A stretch of DNA of 64,000 nucleotides from Catalinimonas alkaloidigena. GTDB lineage: Bacteria > Bacteroidota > Bacteroidia > Cytophagales > Cyclobacteriaceae. The stretch covers positions 5,275,001 through 5,339,000 of the forward strand of contig NZ_JAQFIL010000001.1 of assembly GCF_029504655.1 (NCBI RefSeq). The letters run 5' to 3'. Made by a program: the position numbers and the translations under genes. Shown here one piece after another: positions 62,937-64,000 of the stretch. Numbering within the stretch: position 1 is the first letter of the stretch; each line of letters begins with the position of its first letter. The notes beneath the pieces were generated by a model. That model was not told where the DNA came from. It saw only the letters and a list, made by a program, of their open reading frames with translations, and searched no databases.

Positions 62937-64000
62937 ATGAAAAAGAATCACGAAAAAATTAGAAAAGGAATCAACCGTAGACAAGCTATTAAATATAGCA
63001 TTAAAGGTGCTACTATCGGAACAATGGGTAGCTTATTGCCGCACTCTACTAAAGCCGACTTTCCTAATCTAATAAGAAAAAGAAGCAAAGATAGTAAGGT
63101 AGCTGTTGTTGGAGCGGGAGCATTCGGGGGTTGGACAGCACTTCATTTGTTACGTATGGGATATGATGTAACGCTGATTGACCAATTTGGCCCTGGGAAT
63201 AGTCAAGCCAGTTCCGGGGGGGAAACAAGACTTATAAGACCATTTTATGGCGATCAGGAGGTTTACTTCAATATGGTTCTTCGCTCTCTGGAATTATGGA
63301 CGGAGAACGAAGAAAAAATGAATGAGAAAATTTTATATCAGAATGGACTGGTCATTTTTAATCAGGCAGCCAGTAATCCTAGGGTTGAGGACGCATTACC
63401 CATGTATAAAAAAGCAGGGCTTAGGTTTGAAAAGATTAGCCCGGATGAGGCAGCAAAGAGATGGCCGCAAATCAAAACATCAGACCTTGATCATGTGATG
63501 TATGATCCAGTAGCAGGTTTTCTCAAAGCCAGAGAAGGCTGTAAAGCCGTTCGTGATTTATTTGTAAAAGAAGGGGGTAATTTTATTCAGGATCAGGTAG
63601 CAAAAGAAAATATAGCAGGCGGCAAAGCTAACTCATTAAGTCTTACCAGTGGTACTACAATTGAAGCCGATAGTTTCGTATTTGCCTGCGGCCCCTGGTT
63701 AACCCGCCTGTTTCCCGAAATGCTTAATAAGCTCAATGTTACACGCCAGGCATGTTTCTTCTTTGCTTCCCCGCCTGGCCAGTCAGATCTTATGGAAAAT
63801 AAATTACCTACCTGGTTTAATCGTGACCTAGATGGGGTGTTTGGTGCATATGGCGTTCCAGGGAGTGACTACAGAGGCTTTAAGATCGCCTTTGAACTTG
63901 AAGATATTATTACAGATAAGTTTGATACTTACCATCGTTATGTTAAACCCGAAGAACAAGAGCATGCAAAAAAAATACTTGCATTGCGCTTTCCTAAAAT
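62937..64000 (+). CDS. Tat-signal FAD-dependent oxidoreductase (DAO family), 3' end outside window
   Basis: About 354 residues to the window edge, open to the end. The start INRRQAIKYSIKGATIGTMG is a twin-arginine-type signal. The FAD site VAVVGAGAFGGWTALHLLRM and QASSGGETRLIRPFYGDQEV mark the DAO/sarcosine oxidase or N-methyltryptophan oxidase family. The substrate is unknown; in this locus it may oxidise an amine or a sugar-linked group (inference). It follows the susD-lipoprotein pair by 57 bp, so is likely co-transcribed. Confidence 0.85.
   Translation, partial: MKKNHEKIRKGINRRQAIKYSIKGATIGTMGSLLPHSTKADFPNLIRKRSKDSKVAVVGAGAFGGWTALHLLRMGYDVTLIDQFGPGNSQASSGGETRLIRPFYGDQEVYFNMVLRSLELWTENEEKMNEKILYQNGLVIFNQAASNPRVEDALPMYKKAGLRFEKISPDEAAKRWPQIKTSDLDHVMYDPVAGFLKAREGCKAVRDLFVKEGGNFIQDQVAKENIAGGKANSLSLTSGTTIEADSFVFACGPWLTRLFPEMLNKLNVTRQACFFFASPPGQSDLMENKLPTWFNRDLDGVFGAYGVPGSDYRGFKIAFELEDIITDKFDTYHRYVKPEEQEHAKKILALRFPK

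Overview
The window comes from a marine-type Bacteroidota, most likely a Cytophagales relative. The evidence is a SusC/SusD pair with a matching TTTG/TAnnTTTG promoter, many sulfatases and glycoside hydrolases with Bacteroidota-style signal peptides, an ArsR-controlled mercury operon, and IS66/IS91/IS110/IS1182 elements of Bacteroidota type. This assignment rests on gene content alone.

Region 1 (1-2.7 kb) holds the tail of a methyltransferase, an ion channel and a debranching-enzyme-like glycoside hydrolase. Two of these three genes carry single frameshifts. Region 2 (2.8-11.7 kb) has a Cys-rich copper-storage-like protein followed by a tight eight-gene complex-I-like operon: A, a B/D fusion, H, J, K, L, M, N. 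NuoC, E, F, G and I are absent. The B-like part has no N2-cluster cysteines and the D-like part has lost the quinone-site residues, while L, M and K keep their proton-channel residues. It looks like a redox-stripped, ion-translocating relative of complex I with a His-rich linker, and it is the best candidate for an undescribed system here.

Region 3 (11.7-20.6 kb) is a mobile zone: decayed gene and transposase remnants, serine recombinases, a mercury operon (arsR-merTP-GDCCVxC protein-MerA-like flavoprotein), and an IS66 element that splits a recombinase gene and leaves an 8-bp target duplication.

Region 4 (20.6-38.9 kb) is a minus-strand array of small genes separated by integron-like attC sites. 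The stop codon of a gene often overlaps the left core, a complementary right core sits just before the next start codon, and several sites share a central spacer motif. The array includes an exact 500-bp tandem cassette duplication, two copies of a 547-bp cassette without a convincing gene, and a multi-gene block (three GNAT-like enzymes, a PanD-like decarboxylase, an ATP-grasp ligase and a broken SemiSWEET-like protein). A group II intron, an IS110, an IS91 module and an IS1182 have inserted among the sites. A tyrosine recombinase lacking the IntI-specific insertion sits 28 bp from the right end of the array, in the same orientation as the cassettes.

Region 5 (39.3-64 kb) starts with a tRNA-3'-end-like fragment and an integrase remnant, then a polysaccharide utilisation locus. 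Minus-strand degradative genes (acetylesterase, three intact sulfatases and one broken one, two beta-propeller hydrolases, a beta-helix/PDZ protein, GH29, GH97) face away from a plus-strand SusC-SusD-lipoprotein-FAD oxidoreductase operon. The gene set suggests a sulfated, acetylated, fucose- or galactose-containing algal glycan; the exact substrate cannot be read from the sequence.
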